Below, piece by piece: positions 12,640 through 25,172 of a stretch of DNA of 64,000 nucleotides (positions are counted from its first letter, which is position 1; each line of letters begins with the position of its first letter). The notes beneath the pieces are model-generated. The model saw nothing but the letters and a program-made list of their open reading frames with translations. It made no database searches and was not told the DNA's origin. The translations under genes and the position numbers were made by a program. Source of the DNA: Mangifera indica (Eukaryota > Streptophyta > Magnoliopsida > Sapindales > Anacardiaceae); the NCBI RefSeq assembly GCF_011075055.1, contig NC_058137.1, positions 18,399,463 to 18,463,462 of the forward strand. Reading direction: 5' to 3'.

Positions 12640-14280
12640 GTTCATACACATATGCACATACAATAAATATATACATACGAACATATGAAGAACGATAAAT
12701 AAACAACAAGGTAACTAAATATACATCCGTGAGCTACTTGATATAGTGAAAATACAACTGCGACACTAAACGTCGACGTATAGAGGTAGACGACTCCCGG
12801 GGAAAATCGACGCTCCGTGACAACACCAAACACTCAAAAAATTGTAACATAAACACGCCACAGTCACCAAAGCCCACTCCCTACTGAGGGACATCCGTCG
12901 CTCGATACAAAGTGAGGGAATCACGTCGTGGAGTCCTCCCAGAAACTATCCAAAAACTCGTCGCGTCTAATAACACGGGAATGAATGTCATATACGGTTG
13001 TATGCGCTGCTCAAGAGTCCCCATATTTCCTGAATATGATACCTCCGAACCATATACCGTAATCGACCACTCTCGAAAATCTATAACTCTAGCGACCCAA
13101 TGTGCGTTGTCGAAGTTTATAGAGATGTAAACCTATAAACAGTGACAAATTTTAGTTAATTATCATTGTCGTCAACCAATTCAATGTAATAGAAATATAT
13201 ATATATTATACCTGGTCGACCATCCCCCATGGTTTGTACAACAATCCCGGGGTGTACGTTGCATCAACCATCCTCGTGAAGAGCCCCGAAAACTCAAACT
13301 CGTCAATCGGTGTGGTCTGCCAACTTGTCGAAGTTTATAGAGATGTAAACCTATAAACAGTGACAAATTTTAGTTAATTATCGTTGTCGTCAACCAATTC
13401 AATGTAATAGAAATATATATATATTATACCTGATCGACCATCCCCCATGGTTTGTACAACAATCCCGGGGTGTACGTTGTGTCAACCATCCTCGTGAAGA
13501 GCCCCGAAAACTCAAACTCGTCAATCGGTGTGGTCTGCCAACTCTTCCAAGCCATCTCAATATAGCCTCTGAAGAATGTGTGTGTAGTCGTCCAACACTG
13601 GAAAATAGTGGTTTGGTGCTCGTCCTACTGTCGACGTAATAAAGCCAAAAAAGAATCCACATGCTAAAATGGTATAAACAAGTTCACATGTGTTAGTTAT
13701 TAGTAAATATATCAAACTTTTTCCCGAATTATATAGTATAGACAACTTACATCATCGGTCAGCCACTGGCGCAACTCTACCACAAGCCACCAAAAACTGT
13801 CCTTTGACTCTGACCCGATGAAGTAGACATCATGTGCGTCAGAAGCCGTAACTCTGGTGTACCACGTGAGGAAAGATTCCTCACGCTCTGAGGCAAAGGA
13901 TGGAATGGTCCTAAGTTGCTATTTCGCCCTCCCTTTAAGTGGATTCGTATACGCGGTGCGAACCAGCAGACTCTTCCGGACGATCCGACCACGTGCTGTA
14001 CAAATCATCTACATGATCCCAAAAAATAATTAATTCATCATTCATCCTACATAACAATTAACATTAATCGATTTATTTTACCTTCTTCATGTATGCGGGA
14101 GGAGGTTTAGCTGGAGAATCCTGAATCACAGTCAAGTCCACCATGCGTGCTCTCTCGGCGGACTAGAAAATTGTAATTTTGAACATCTCAGTGACCAATA
14201 TATACGAATATTTATATACTAAGTATGATTGATACACCTCAATATGGATGGCCTCAAAATCGTCCTCCTAGAAGTTGTCC
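12640..14280 (-). pseudogene. Ulp1-like C48 peptidase remnant of element 1
   Basis: Reading the minus strand, exon-like blocks give: a KDSFWWLVVELRQWLTDD block (about 13850-13750), a WQTTPIDEFEFSGLFTRMVD block (about 13540-13450), then after an intron VYISINFDNAHWVARVIDF and GFGDCGVFMLQFFECLV (about 13130-12800). These are the substrate-cleft His (AHW) and nucleophile Cys (GDCG) motifs of SUMO-protease-like C48 enzymes carried by plant MULEs. An in-frame stop sits just before GVGFGDCG and another in the upstream block, so the gene is dead as written. A 218-bp tandem duplication spans one of its exon/intron borders. Confidence 0.7.
13107..13542. repeat. 218-bp tandem duplication within the Ulp1 remnant
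   Basis: 13107-13324 and 13325-13542 are almost identical head-to-tail copies (both start with TGTCGAAGTTTATAGAG and both contain CCCCCATGGTTTGTAC). The unit contains the 3' part of one Ulp1 exon, an intron, and the first bases of the next exon, so the duplication created a spare splice acceptor/exon start. Confidence 0.92.
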
Positions 14281-15789
14281 TCCTGGAAGTCCTCCTCCTA
14301 TGAACCAATATCCACTATCTTTTTGGTCAAGCTCAGGATATCAGCAAGTAGTCATAATCGCTCGTCCTAAAAAAGAGTCAAAACATCATTAAATAAACAA
14401 TATAATTGAAAAGACAGATCAATCAATGACATTTTAAAAAAAAAGTTAACCTCAACATCCAGGGAAGGTGTTCGGGGAGAACCCTCGATCGATAATATAT
14501 CAATACTGGTTCCCTATATGCATGAAAAGAACAAAATGGTAAATGATATTTCATATAAAATATAATATCACATCTAAAAGTCGATATAATGTATAATAAT
14601 TATCATACCTCATGTGGAGGATCTAAAGAACCTATATGAGATCCGACCAGATAGCCTTCATGAGGAAGACCCTATACGAATATATATACCCTATATTAAT
14701 CGATAACAGAACAATCATAAAAATAAAGTTCTATTGATAAGTGGCATACCTCAGATCGGACAGGTGATGCAACAGAAGAGCTAACTGGTGCGTCCTCCTG
14801 GTAACTACCCTAAGATAATAGTAATAATAACTTAATTAGTGACATTTCATATATAACAATACTATAATATAATAATGACATTTAACAATAAATATAAATT
14901 TGAAATATCATACGGTCCTCATGTGAGTGATAAGATGGTATTGCAGTATTAATAGGGGATGTCGGTCGGATATCATCGTTCCTCTCCTATACGAATGTAA
15001 TAATAGTTGTCAGAATAATAACACTGTAGACATTTTTTTATAAGTAATAAATTAGAAGTGGTTTTACAACCTGAGCGACGGGGGCTGGATATGTACGCGT
15101 GATGATGTCCTCCAAACGAGTCATACGATCCTCTAATCGAGTCATCTGGGAAGAGATATCATCGCGAAAACTTGACATCTCACGTAAAATCGTAGCACCC
15201 CAGTGCGCTAATGTAGCATCTAATGTAGAAATACTAGGTGCTACGAATGAGGGGACACTGCTTGGTGGTATGATGGGTAGTGTGGTCCTCCACTCTAGGA
15301 TGGTCTGTCATCCGTGGGCTCTGAACTACAGGGGAACATATCAACTGCTTCATAGCATGAGGCTGAATAGGCTCTTCATGTGTCTCAAAAGACTCGATAG
15401 GTAGAGCTGAAGGTCCTGAGGCTGGAGAAGCCCCGTCTGTAGTCACAGTCGGAACCGAAGAAGATGAGGAGGAATTAGCATCGGGTAAACCAGCGTACTC
15501 ACGAATCTCAGCGTATCATGGTAAACCCTCCTCGATCGATGATGGACGAAGAGGGAATGTGACATCCTCCTTCATGATGAAGATATATAATTCATCATCA
15601 AAATATAATATAATGAATTAATCGACTTATTAATTAATTAGTACATATTGGATCACCAGTGAAAATACGACTTATATGAGTCTAACTAGGGACGTCTCGC
15701 GTACGCCACCTAAACATCCTTAGGGACGAATAAGGATTAACAAGGTCAATCCAATCATGTAACGTGTCCAGAGTCTCATATATCCAATA
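14281..15789 (-). other. Linker between DUF1985 and Ulp1 in element 1
   Basis: Short exon-like open patches separated by AT-rich introns, with Ser/Pro-rich translations; a counterpart is present in both tandem units (22900-25170 and 30627-32870). No domain recognised. The open frames at 15099-15404 (+) and 15234-15446 (-) are not convincing as independent genes. Confidence 0.45.
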
Positions 15790-16480
15790 CTGCAATATAA
15801 TCATTTACGATTTAAATAAATCAATTCATATTTTTTCAAATTAATATATATAATCAATAAATTAAAACTAACCTGAAATGTGAAAGGAAATCCGTAGAGG
15901 TCATATCTACGCATCTCCGGCATCCGTCTGGAGCATACTCTGTCACTCGCCTGTGACATAGACTCGTATGTCATCTGCCACACGGGGACACCCCAAGGGT
16001 AGGAATTAAACCCGTCCAGATGATCGACCAACTGTAAATACTCTGAAGACACCTTCTTTCGTCGATCATTCCCTAACAAAACCAAGTGAAGAACATACAA
16101 TAAGGCCATCTTGACTGCGTCAATATCGTCATCCCCCTACGGCCTCGATAAGAAAACACGTTCTAGGTCATGATACTGCACCTTCAAACAACCTCGAAAG
16201 TACGTATCTCTGATCCTATGTCTGGAGGAACGAGGAATATATGAAGAAATATCAATGCGTCAGCTAAACAAAAGACTCGTCACCAAAGCAAACTCAAATG
16301 GGCTAAAACGAACATCAACCCCGCTAATCCGAAACTAAAACTCATCTCTGACAGCGAATCGATGTAGCTGCCATAGTAGAAATGAATGAACTAATATACC
16401 AGAGAATTTGGTCTCAGGTAAACGAAGAAGATACCTGAAACATGTCCTCTCAAATAGTTATAGTTGTTCCGGGGTCAGTG
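15790..16480 (-). pseudogene. DUF1985 domain remnant of element 1
   Basis: Minus-strand translation gives FRISGVDVRFSPFEFALVTS (with neighbouring stops), then MALLYVLHLVLLGNDRRKK and DGFNSYPWGVPVWQMTYES (open frame 16109-15801). This is the DUF1985 signature found N-terminal to Ulp1 proteases in plant MULEs; the same block in the 40-kb element reads FRLNGVDYRFSPVKFALITG. Several stops upstream. Function of DUF1985 is unknown. Confidence 0.75.
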
Positions 16481-17300
16481 TAGATGTAATCCTAGATAAG
16501 TTGAAATACACTAAAATGACAACAATCGAAAAATCCTTTGAAAATCTGAAAAATACGAGTCGATATATCGTAAAACGGTAAAATTCATAAAAACGAAACT
16601 GAAATTTGAATTCTAAAAGTTGAAAAACCATAGAATGATAATAATCAAAAAATCCTTCGGAAATCTGAAAAATACAAGTCGATATCTCGTAAAATGATGA
16701 AATTCAAAAAAACGAAACTGAAATTCGAATTCTAAAAGTTGAAAAACCCTAGAATGGCAACAATAAAAAAATTCTTCAGAAATCTAAAAAATACGAGTCG
16801 ATATCTTGTAAAACCGTGAAATTCGAAAAAAACAGAACTGAAATTCGAATTCTAAAAGTTGAAAAACCCTAGAATGGCAACAATCAAAAAATCCTTCGAA
16901 AATCTGAAAAATATGAGTCGATATATCGTAAAACGGTGAAATTCGAAAAAACGAAACTGAAATTTGAATTCTAAAAGTTTAAAAACCCTAGAATGGTAAC
17001 AATCAAAAAATTCTTTAGAAATCTGAAAAATACGAGTCGATATCTCGTAAAACGGTGAAATTCGAGAAAACAGAACTGAAATTCGAATTCTAAAAGTTGA
17101 AAAACCCTAGAATGGCAACAATCGAAAAATTCTTCAGAAATCTGAAAAATATGAGTCGATATTTCGTAAAACGGTGAAATTCGAAAAAACGGAACTGAAA
17201 TTCGAATTTTGAAAGTTGAAAAACCTTAGAATGGCAACAATCGAAAAATTCTTCAGAAATCTAAAAAATACGAATCGATATATCGTATTTTTTGGAAATC
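16480..17300 (-). repeat. Right subterminal ~119-bp array, element 1 (inverted)
   Basis: Inverted version of the array at 11690-12545, with words such as AAAAATACGAGTCGATAT and CCCTAGAATGGCAACAAT recurring about every 119 bp. Together the two arrays make most of the element's long inverted ends. Confidence 0.9.
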
Positions 17301-18280
17301 TAAAAGTTAAAAATACGAGGTCATTACATCGTAAAAGGCACAAAAATCAAAAAATTTACTCTCAAATTCGAAAACTACATATTGAAAAATCTTAAAACAG
17401 AAAAAACGGATATAAAATTCGAAAACTACACGTCGAGAAACCCTAGATGTGAAAAATATCAATTTACCCCCTGAGAAAATTTCTATTACAAACAGGTCCA
17501 AGATTTATCCCTTGCTCCCTCAGTAATTTTTGAATCTATTACCGCCCCTGCATTTTCAAAATAGTTAATTTTCACCCTAACCCACTGTTATTCCCAACAG
17601 TCCACTGTTACATGAAAAATTTCAGAAACGCCTACAGTGGAATAAACTATTACGACCAGATCCCTAAGTTTTTAAAAAATCCGCTTAACACCCATAACCC
17701 ACTGTCACAATGGACTGTTCTTTGTCACGTGGGAAAGCGTCGGAGTGTCGAACGCTTCGGATCGATTTTTCGGCCATAAATCGGTCATTTCAGCCTCCAA
17801 TTTCAACATAAATCGAATCTACATAGTCTATAACACAAAACCCCTCAACAAATTTAACAAAAACAGCCAAGAATCAAAACATATTAAGTATTGTACAAAT
17901 CGAAACCCTAATATTTCAATCCGCAAAATCTCACTCAAATCTCAATAATATGAACAATAACTTGATTCAAACAAGATTAGGGAAGATATACTAACCTTTT
18001 TGACCATTTTCACTCGTCGGAAAGCAAGAGAATCGACGAAAAAAACGGTTCACAGTGGGACAACAGTGGGCGACGGTTCACAGTGGAAAAAAAGTCTATT
18101 TTTCTTTGGAAATGCACAGTGAAAGTGGACGTTTCACAGTGGGAAATATGAAATTTTGCCTTGTTTATATACATGGGTAGTTTAGACATTTCACAAATGT
18201 TGGGTATTTTTGCTTTAATATGAATTTTTCGGGTAATTTTCTTAAGCCCCTTTACTTTTGCCTATTTTTAATAATTTCCC
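17300..18280 (-). repeat. Right terminal region of element 1
   Basis: Inverted-end leader beyond the array. It contains blocks also seen at the ends of the tandem units (for example 20640-21470 and 34380-35100): a CCCACTGT/CACAGTGG-rich stretch, an AAACAAGATTAG block, and the terminal TTGGGTATTTTTGCTTTAATA...AATTTCCC. No gene supported; the open frame at 17745-17948 is not conserved as coding. Confidence 0.6.
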
Positions 18281-18599
18281 AAATTATAATAAATGGCCAA
18301 ATTACCCCTCCATTAAACAAAAATGCCCAATTTTATCATTTTTAAGTAAAAATATCCAAATTTTCTATTCTTGAGTAAAAATGTCCTAAACTTTTTTTAA
18401 AATACCAAAATTACCTTTCACCACATCTATATGAACCCTCCCACTCACTCTTATTACACACACTTCTCATACCATTGAAACACTCACTCTCACTCTTATT
18501 TTTACTCAATATCAATTAGTACAGGTTTCGAATAGAAGAAGTTTGTATTTCTAAATTCGATTCGAAAAAAACTATTCATAAAAAAAAGGCATTTATACG

Positions 18600-19775
18600 A
18601 ATCTTAACCTAAAAATTTAATTTTATTTGTCAAATCTAATTTTTATGTCATATAAAGGGGTACTTGAATATTAGATAATAATATAAGGGTTAAATGAATG
18701 TTAGATAAATATGGGGGGTATTTTGATATTATACAATATATAAAAGATTTAAATAACATATTAAGAATATATAGGTATATTTTGATACAAGACAACATAC
18801 AAGAGTGTTAAATGAAGTATTAGATAATTATGAGGGATTAAATGAAATGTTATAAAAATATATAGGGCATTTTGATATTAAGCATTGTAAGAGCATAATA
18901 AATGAAAGTTTAGGAATATATAGATGTATTTTGATATGAGACAACATACAAGGGTAGTAAATGCAATGTTAGGTAATTATAAGGGATAAAAAAATATTTA
19001 AAAAATATATGAGGTATTTTGAAATTACATAATAAATGAAAGATTTAAATAATAGGTTAAGAATAGATAGATGTTTTTTTATACAAGAGAACATAAAATG
19101 GTGTTAAATGAAAGTTTATATAATTATAGAGGGTTAAATGAAATATTAAGAAAAATATGGAGGTATTTTGATATTTCATAATATCATGAAGGATTTAAAA
19201 ACATGTTAAGAATGAATAGATGTATTTTGATAATAAGAAAGATACGAGGATATTAAATAAAATATTAGATAAGTATGAGGGGTTAAATGAAATGTTAAAA
19301 AATATATGGGGTATTTTGATATTAAATATTGTAAGAACACTTTAAATGAAATGTTAAGAATAGATAGATACATTTTGATATAAGATAACATAAAAGGTTG
19401 TTAAACAAATTGTTAGATAAATATAGGGAGTTAAGTGAAATATTAGAAAAACATAAGGGGTATTTTGATATTAAACATTGTAAGAACGTTTTTAATGAAA
19501 TATTACAAATAGATAGATACATTTTGATACAAAATATTATACAAGTATATTTAATAAAATATTAGACAATTATAGAGAGTTAAATGAAATTTTAAAAAAA
19601 TATAGCGGGTATTTTGATATTAAATATTGTAAAAATGTTTTAAATGGAATGTTAAGAATAGATAAATGCATTTTGATACAAGATAACATACAATGATGTT
19701 ACATAAATTGTTAAATAATTATAGGGGGTTAAATGAAATATTAGAAAAATATGAGAGGTTTTTTTATATTAATAA
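18600..19775 (+). repeat. ~148-bp dimeric tandem array, tract A
   Basis: Alternating half-units built around TATTTTGATATTAAACATTG and ACATTTTGATACAAGATAAC, with GTTAAATGAAATGTTA between them. Half-unit spacings alternate near 62 and 87 bp, so the true period is about 148 bp. Open frames here are repeat artefacts. Confidence 0.88.
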
Positions 19776-20505
19776 TTATTTTGTGAACAAAAATTATGCA
19801 TATAGTTTTATTAAATTATAATTATCTAATAATTTATAATATGATATTTATATATTTAATTGATTATGTTTTGGTTTAACTATTTGAGGGTATACCTATT
19901 ATTTTTGAAATTATTAAGCAATATATTAAAATTTTTAAAAATTTGAAAATATAAAGACCTTATTTTGAATTTTCAAAAACCTCTAAACATTTTCAATAAT
20001 TACAATTTATCTTTAAACATATGATTATATGTTATTGATATCTTTATTTTTTATTAATTTGAAATTATATAATAATTTTGAAAGATAAAATAGTATAAGT
20101 AAAATAATAATTTTATTTTCTAATATATATAAATTTTTTCATTAATGAAGTTTAATTTAAAAAAAAAAAGTATTATTTTTACTTTTTATGGGCAAAAAAG
20201 TATTTTAGACCAAATCTTGGGTGGAAATTTTGATTGACTTTTTTTTTTAAATTAGAAATTTCATTATTATGTATATATTTTTAGGTATACAAACAATTAT
20301 ATAATTGATTATATTTTTATATAATTAAATATTATTTTATCATTAATTTATAATTATTCAATCATATAATAATACATAAAAAATATATAATTTTATATTT
20401 AAAAATATTAATAAAACTATATGTATACATTTTTAATATATAATTTATGTATATAGATAATATATTATCATGTGATAAAATAATTTTAAATTTAAGATAA
20501 AATAT
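19776..20505 (-). repeat. 0.75-kb AT-rich repeat, copy 1 (inverted)
   Basis: Reverse complement of 35240-35945 and of about 52700-53455. Shared landmarks are GTGAACAAAAATT at one end, ACCAAATCTTGGGTGGAAAT in the middle and TAAATTTAAGATAAAATA at the other end. The middle phrase resembles the inner ends of the local MITEs. Non-coding. Confidence 0.85.
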
Positions 20506-21470
20506 GAAAATTGTAATAAATGGCCAAAATTAAGGGGGTCTAAGCGAAATTGCTCAAAACAATCAAGTTAAAGCAAAAATGCCCAACTTTTGTGAACTGA
20601 CCAAACTACCTCTACATATAAATAAAGAAAATTTTCTTATTTCCCACGGTAATCTTCCACGGTTCTACTGTACAAATTCAAAGAAAATTCGTGCTCTACG
20701 GGCGAAGAGATTTCCGATAATTTTCATGCTTTTTGATGACGAAAAATGGTAAAGAAGGTTAGTATATCTTTCCTAATCTTGTTTGAATTAAGTTATTGTT
20801 CATATTATTGAGATTTGAGTGAAATTTTGCAGTTTGAAACTTAGAGTTTCGATTTTGAATAATGCTTAAAATGTTTTGATTCTTGGTTGTTTTCGTTGAA
20901 TTTCTTGAGGGGTTTTGTATCATAGCCTATGTAGATTTGATTTGTGTTGAAATTGGAGGCCGAAACAACGAATTTTTGGTCAAAAAATACATTTGAAGAC
21001 ATTGATAGTCCAACCGTGGGAACAGTGTATCCCACGGTCAGGACGAATTCTCTCACAATCAGGAGAGATTGCCCATGGGTTAGGGGGTTAAGTAGCATTT
21101 TCAAAACATTAAGGAGCTGACGGAGAGCCGTTAGTCTACGGGGATGTTTCTAAAATTTGTCGTGTGATAGTGGGCTAATGTTGTGATTACCGTGGGTTGG
21201 GGGGGAAATTTACTTTTTTGAAACTACAGGGGCGTTAAGAAATTAGAAAATTGTTGAGGGGGTAAGGGATAAATATTGGACTTGTTTGTAGTAGAAATTT
21301 CCACATGGGGTAAATTGATATTTTTCATATCTAGGGTTTCTCAACGTGTAGTTTTCAAATTTTATATCTGTTTTTTCTGTTTTAAGGTTTTTTGATATGT
21401 AGTTTTAGAATTTGATATTTGGTTTTTCAATTTTTGTGCTTTTTTGACACATTTTACGATGTAATGACGT
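20506..21470 (+). repeat. Terminal repeat region of unit 1 (inverted element end)
   Basis: Begins GTAATAAATGGCCAAAATTA and contains TTTCCCACGGTAATCTTCC, ACGGGCGAAGAGATTTCC and CAAGGGGTAAATT-like stretches. It is the reverse complement of 34380-35239. No gene; the open frame 20841-21104 lies entirely in this repeat. Confidence 0.8.
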
Positions 21471-21479
21471 AATTTCTGT

Positions 21480-22740
21480 TTAATATTTTGGTTTCTTCGT
21501 TTATAGGATATATCAATTCGTATTTTTGAATTTCAGTTTCATTTTTCTGAATTTTGTCCTTTTATGATATATCAATTTGTATTTTTCAGATTTTCGAAAG
21601 ATTTTTCGATTAGTAACATTCTTACGTATTTTAACTTATAGAATTTAAATTTCAATTCCGTTTTTCGATTTTCACCATTTTAGGATAAATCGACTCGTAT
21701 TTTCTATATTTTTAAACGATTTTTTTATTGTTGGCATTTTAGGGTATTTCAACGTTTAAAATTCGAATTTCAATTTTGTTTTTCGAATTTTGTTGTTTTA
21801 TTATATATCGACTTGTATTTTATAGATTTTCAAACGATTTTTCGATTATTGACCTTCTAGGGTACTTCAACGTTTAGAATTTTTCATTTTTTCGAATTTC
21901 ACCTTTTTAGGATATATTAACTCGTATTTTGAAGATTTTTGAATTATTTTTCGATTATTGACATTTTAAGGTATTTCAAAGTATAGAATTCGAATTTCAG
22001 TTTCGTTTTTTCGATTTTCGCCCTTCAGGATATATCGATTCATATTTTAGACTGATTTTTTTATTGTTAACATTGTAGGGTATTTTAACGTCTGTTTTCT
22101 TGAATTTTATTGTTTTAGGATATATCGACTCTTATTTTCTAGATTTTCGAACGATTTTTTTATTATTGACATTCTAGGGTATTTTAACGTTTATAATTCA
22201 AATTTTAGTTTCGTTTTTTTGGTTTGTACCCTTTCTGGATATATCGACTTGTATTTTCTAGATTTTCGAATGATTTTTCAATTATTGACCTTTTATGGTA
22301 TTTCACCGTTTAAAATTTGAATTTCAGTTTCATTTTTTTTGAATTTCACTGTTTTAAGATATATCGACTCGTATTTAGAATATTGTCGATCGATTTTTCA
22401 ATTGTTGCCATTCTAAGGTATTTCAACATTTAGAATTCAAATTTCAGTTTCGTTTTTTTGAATTTCACGGTTTTAGGATATATTGACTCATATTTTGAGG
22501 ATTTCTAAACGATTTTTTTATTATTGACATTCTAGGGAATTTAAATGTATAGAATCCGAATTTTAATTCCGTTTTTTAGATTTTCATAGTTTTAGAATAT
22601 ATCGACTCATATTTTTTCAGATTTCTGAATGATTTTTTGATTATTGACATTCTTGGGTATTTCAATGTATAGAATTTGAATTTCAGTTCCCTTTTTTTAT
22701 TTTCACCATTTTAAGATAATGAAATCTTATTTTTAAAATT
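21480..22740 (+). repeat. Subterminal ~118-bp array, unit 1
   Basis: About eleven degenerate copies with ATATATCGACTCGTATTTT, ATTATTGACATTCTAGGGTA and GAATTCGAATTTCAGTT words. Related to the 119-bp array of element 1 but more diverged. Inverted partner at 32990-34320. Confidence 0.88.
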
Positions 22741-22889
22741 GTCATTTCTTTTTTGATTATTTTCTATTTTTCATCTTTCTATGTTTTTTTTCATTACTAC
22801 ATTTGTTTACATATTTGTTTTTAATGAATGTCTTACGAATTTTTAAAATTTTTGTAGGATATTTCTTACAACAGAAAATGTGTTGAAGG

Positions 22890-25172
22890 CGAGCTGTGAA
22901 TCCCCAATGAGTCCAAACACTTTCAGGCAGATGTGATATGTCATGCACAACACACCTCATTATCCAGATTACTTCTACACTGACCTCAGATTAGCTTCGA
23001 TTATTTGGGAGGATATATTTCAGGCATCTCCTTCGTCTACCCAAAACCAAATTCTCTGGGATATTGGTTCATGCATTTCTAATACGACATCTACATCGGC
23101 CCTCCGTTAGAGACTAGTTATGGTTTAGGGTTAGCGGGGTTGATGTGAGTTTACCCCGTTTGAGTTTGCTTTGATGACGGGCCTTTCATTTAGCCGACGC
23201 ACTGCTATTTCTTCATATATTTCTCGCTCTTTCGGATATAGGATCAAAGATACACACTTTCGGGGTTATCTGAAGGTACAATGTCATGACATAGAGTGTG
23301 TTTTAGTGGTCAGGCCATAGGGGGATGATGATATTGACGTCGTCAATATGACCTTGCTGTATATTCTTCATATGGTGTTATTAGGAAATGATTGATGAAA
23401 AAAGGTATCTATGGAATACTTACGGTTGGTTAATCATCTAGACAGGTTTAATTCGTACCCCTAGGGCATTGTCATGTGGTAGATGACGTACGAGTCTATG
23501 TCACAGGCGAGTGACAGAGTGTGCTCCGAACAGATGCTTGAAATGCGTAAATACGACCTCTACGGATTTTCTTTCGCATTTTAGGTAAGTTTTAATTTAT
23601 TGATTATATATATTAATTGGCAAAAATACGAATTGATTTATTTAAATCGTTAATGGTTATATTGCAGTATTGGATATATGAGACACTGGACATCTTGTAC
23701 AATTGGGTTGACATGATTGATATCTATGCATCCCCACGGATGTTTAGGTGGTATATGCGGGATGTCCCTAGTTGAACTCATATAGGCACTATTTTCACTA
23801 GTGACCCAGTATGTAGTCATTAATTATTAAGTCGATTAATTTATTGAATATTGTAATTAATTTGATTTATATATCTTCATGATTAGGATGATGTTACATT
23901 TTCGCTTCATCCGTCACTAATGGATGAGGGTTTACCATGGTATTCTAACATTCATGAGTACATGTTTTATCAGATGTTGATTTCTCCTCAACATCTTTGG
24001 TTCCTATAGCGACAGGAGATGGGGCTTCTCCAGTCTTAGGACATTCAAATATACCCGTCGAGACTATTGAGACACCTAAAGAACCTATTTAGCCTCCTAT
24101 TATGGAGCAGCCTATCTGTCCCCTTGGAGTTCAGAGCCTACAGACCACAAACCTTCTTGGAGTTGAGGATTGTATTACCCATCATGTTACCGAGCAGTGT
24201 CCCTCATTAGTATCACCTAATATTTTCACATTAGATGTTGTATTGGTACACTGGGGTGCTAAGATTTTACGTGAGATTTTGAGTTTTTGCAATGATATGT
24301 CTTTACAGATGACTCGATTAAGCGACGATATATCCTCTTAGGTGGCTCGATTAAAGGATCGTCTGACTCGTTTAGAGGATATCGTCACGCGTATATATTC
24401 AGCCCTAGTCGATCAAGTTGTAAAACCATATCTAATTTATTACTTATAAAAATTGTATTTCAATATTATTTTGACAACTATATTATTTTTGTATAGGATA
24501 TGCACGATGGTATCGGAAGAACCTCTCCTATTGACAAGGCAATACTATCCCATCAGCCACATAAGGTTTGTATTTAATTTCAAAAATATATTTAATGTTA
24601 AATGTTGTTACTATATTATGATTTTGTTATATATGAAATGTCACTGATCAAGTTATTATTACTATTACCTTAAGGTAGTCACCAAGAGGGGGCACCGGTT
24701 GACCCTTCTATTACACTACCTATCCGATCTAAGGTATGTCACTTATCGATAGAACTATATTTTTGTGACTGTTTTGTTATCGATTAATTCATTTTATATA
24801 TTCGTATAGTGTCTTCCTCATAAAGGCCCTCCGATCGGATCTTCAGTTGCTTCAGATCCTCCACTTGAGGTATGAAAATTATTGTAGATATTATAGTTTA
24901 TATGAAATATCATTTACCATTTTGTTCTTCTCATGTATATAGAGGACCCGCATTGAGATATTATAGATCGAGGGTTCTCCCTAAACATATTCCTCGAAAG
25001 TTGAGGTTATATTTTTTTAAGAAATGTCATTGATCAATTTGTCTTTCCAGTTATAACATTTATATAACAATGTTTTTTCTCGTTTTCAGGACGAGCGATT
25101 ATGGTTACTTGCTAATATTCTGAGCTCCAGCAAAAGGACAGTGGATATTAGTTCATAGGAGGAGGACTTCCA
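22890..25172 (+). pseudogene. DUF1985/linker remnant of unit 1 (Ulp1 catalytic part deleted)
   Basis: Between about 23090 and 23590, patched frames read SFSPFEFALMTG-like, MTLLYILHMVLLGND, DRFNSYP and MTYESMSQASDRVCSEQ: the DUF1985 block, broken by several stops and shifts. Downstream exon-like patches (24102-24341 and others) match the linker of element 1. The Ulp1 catalytic exons that should follow are absent; at about 25173 the sequence joins the truncated transposase gene in opposite orientation. Confidence 0.7.

Larger units (their letters stand above)
11404..18280 (-). mobile_element. MULE element 1: Ulp1 kept, transposase absent
   Basis: 6.9 kb with long inverted ends: 11404-12545 and 16480-18280 read as inverted copies, each with a terminal leader (TGGCCAAAAT.CCC, AAAATGCCCAA) and an array of about 119-bp repeats. 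The middle (12560-16480) holds only the Ulp1/DUF1985 gene on the minus strand. No MuDR transposase domain was found. The right end (AATTTCCC at 18273-18280) abuts the next unit directly. Confidence 0.75.
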
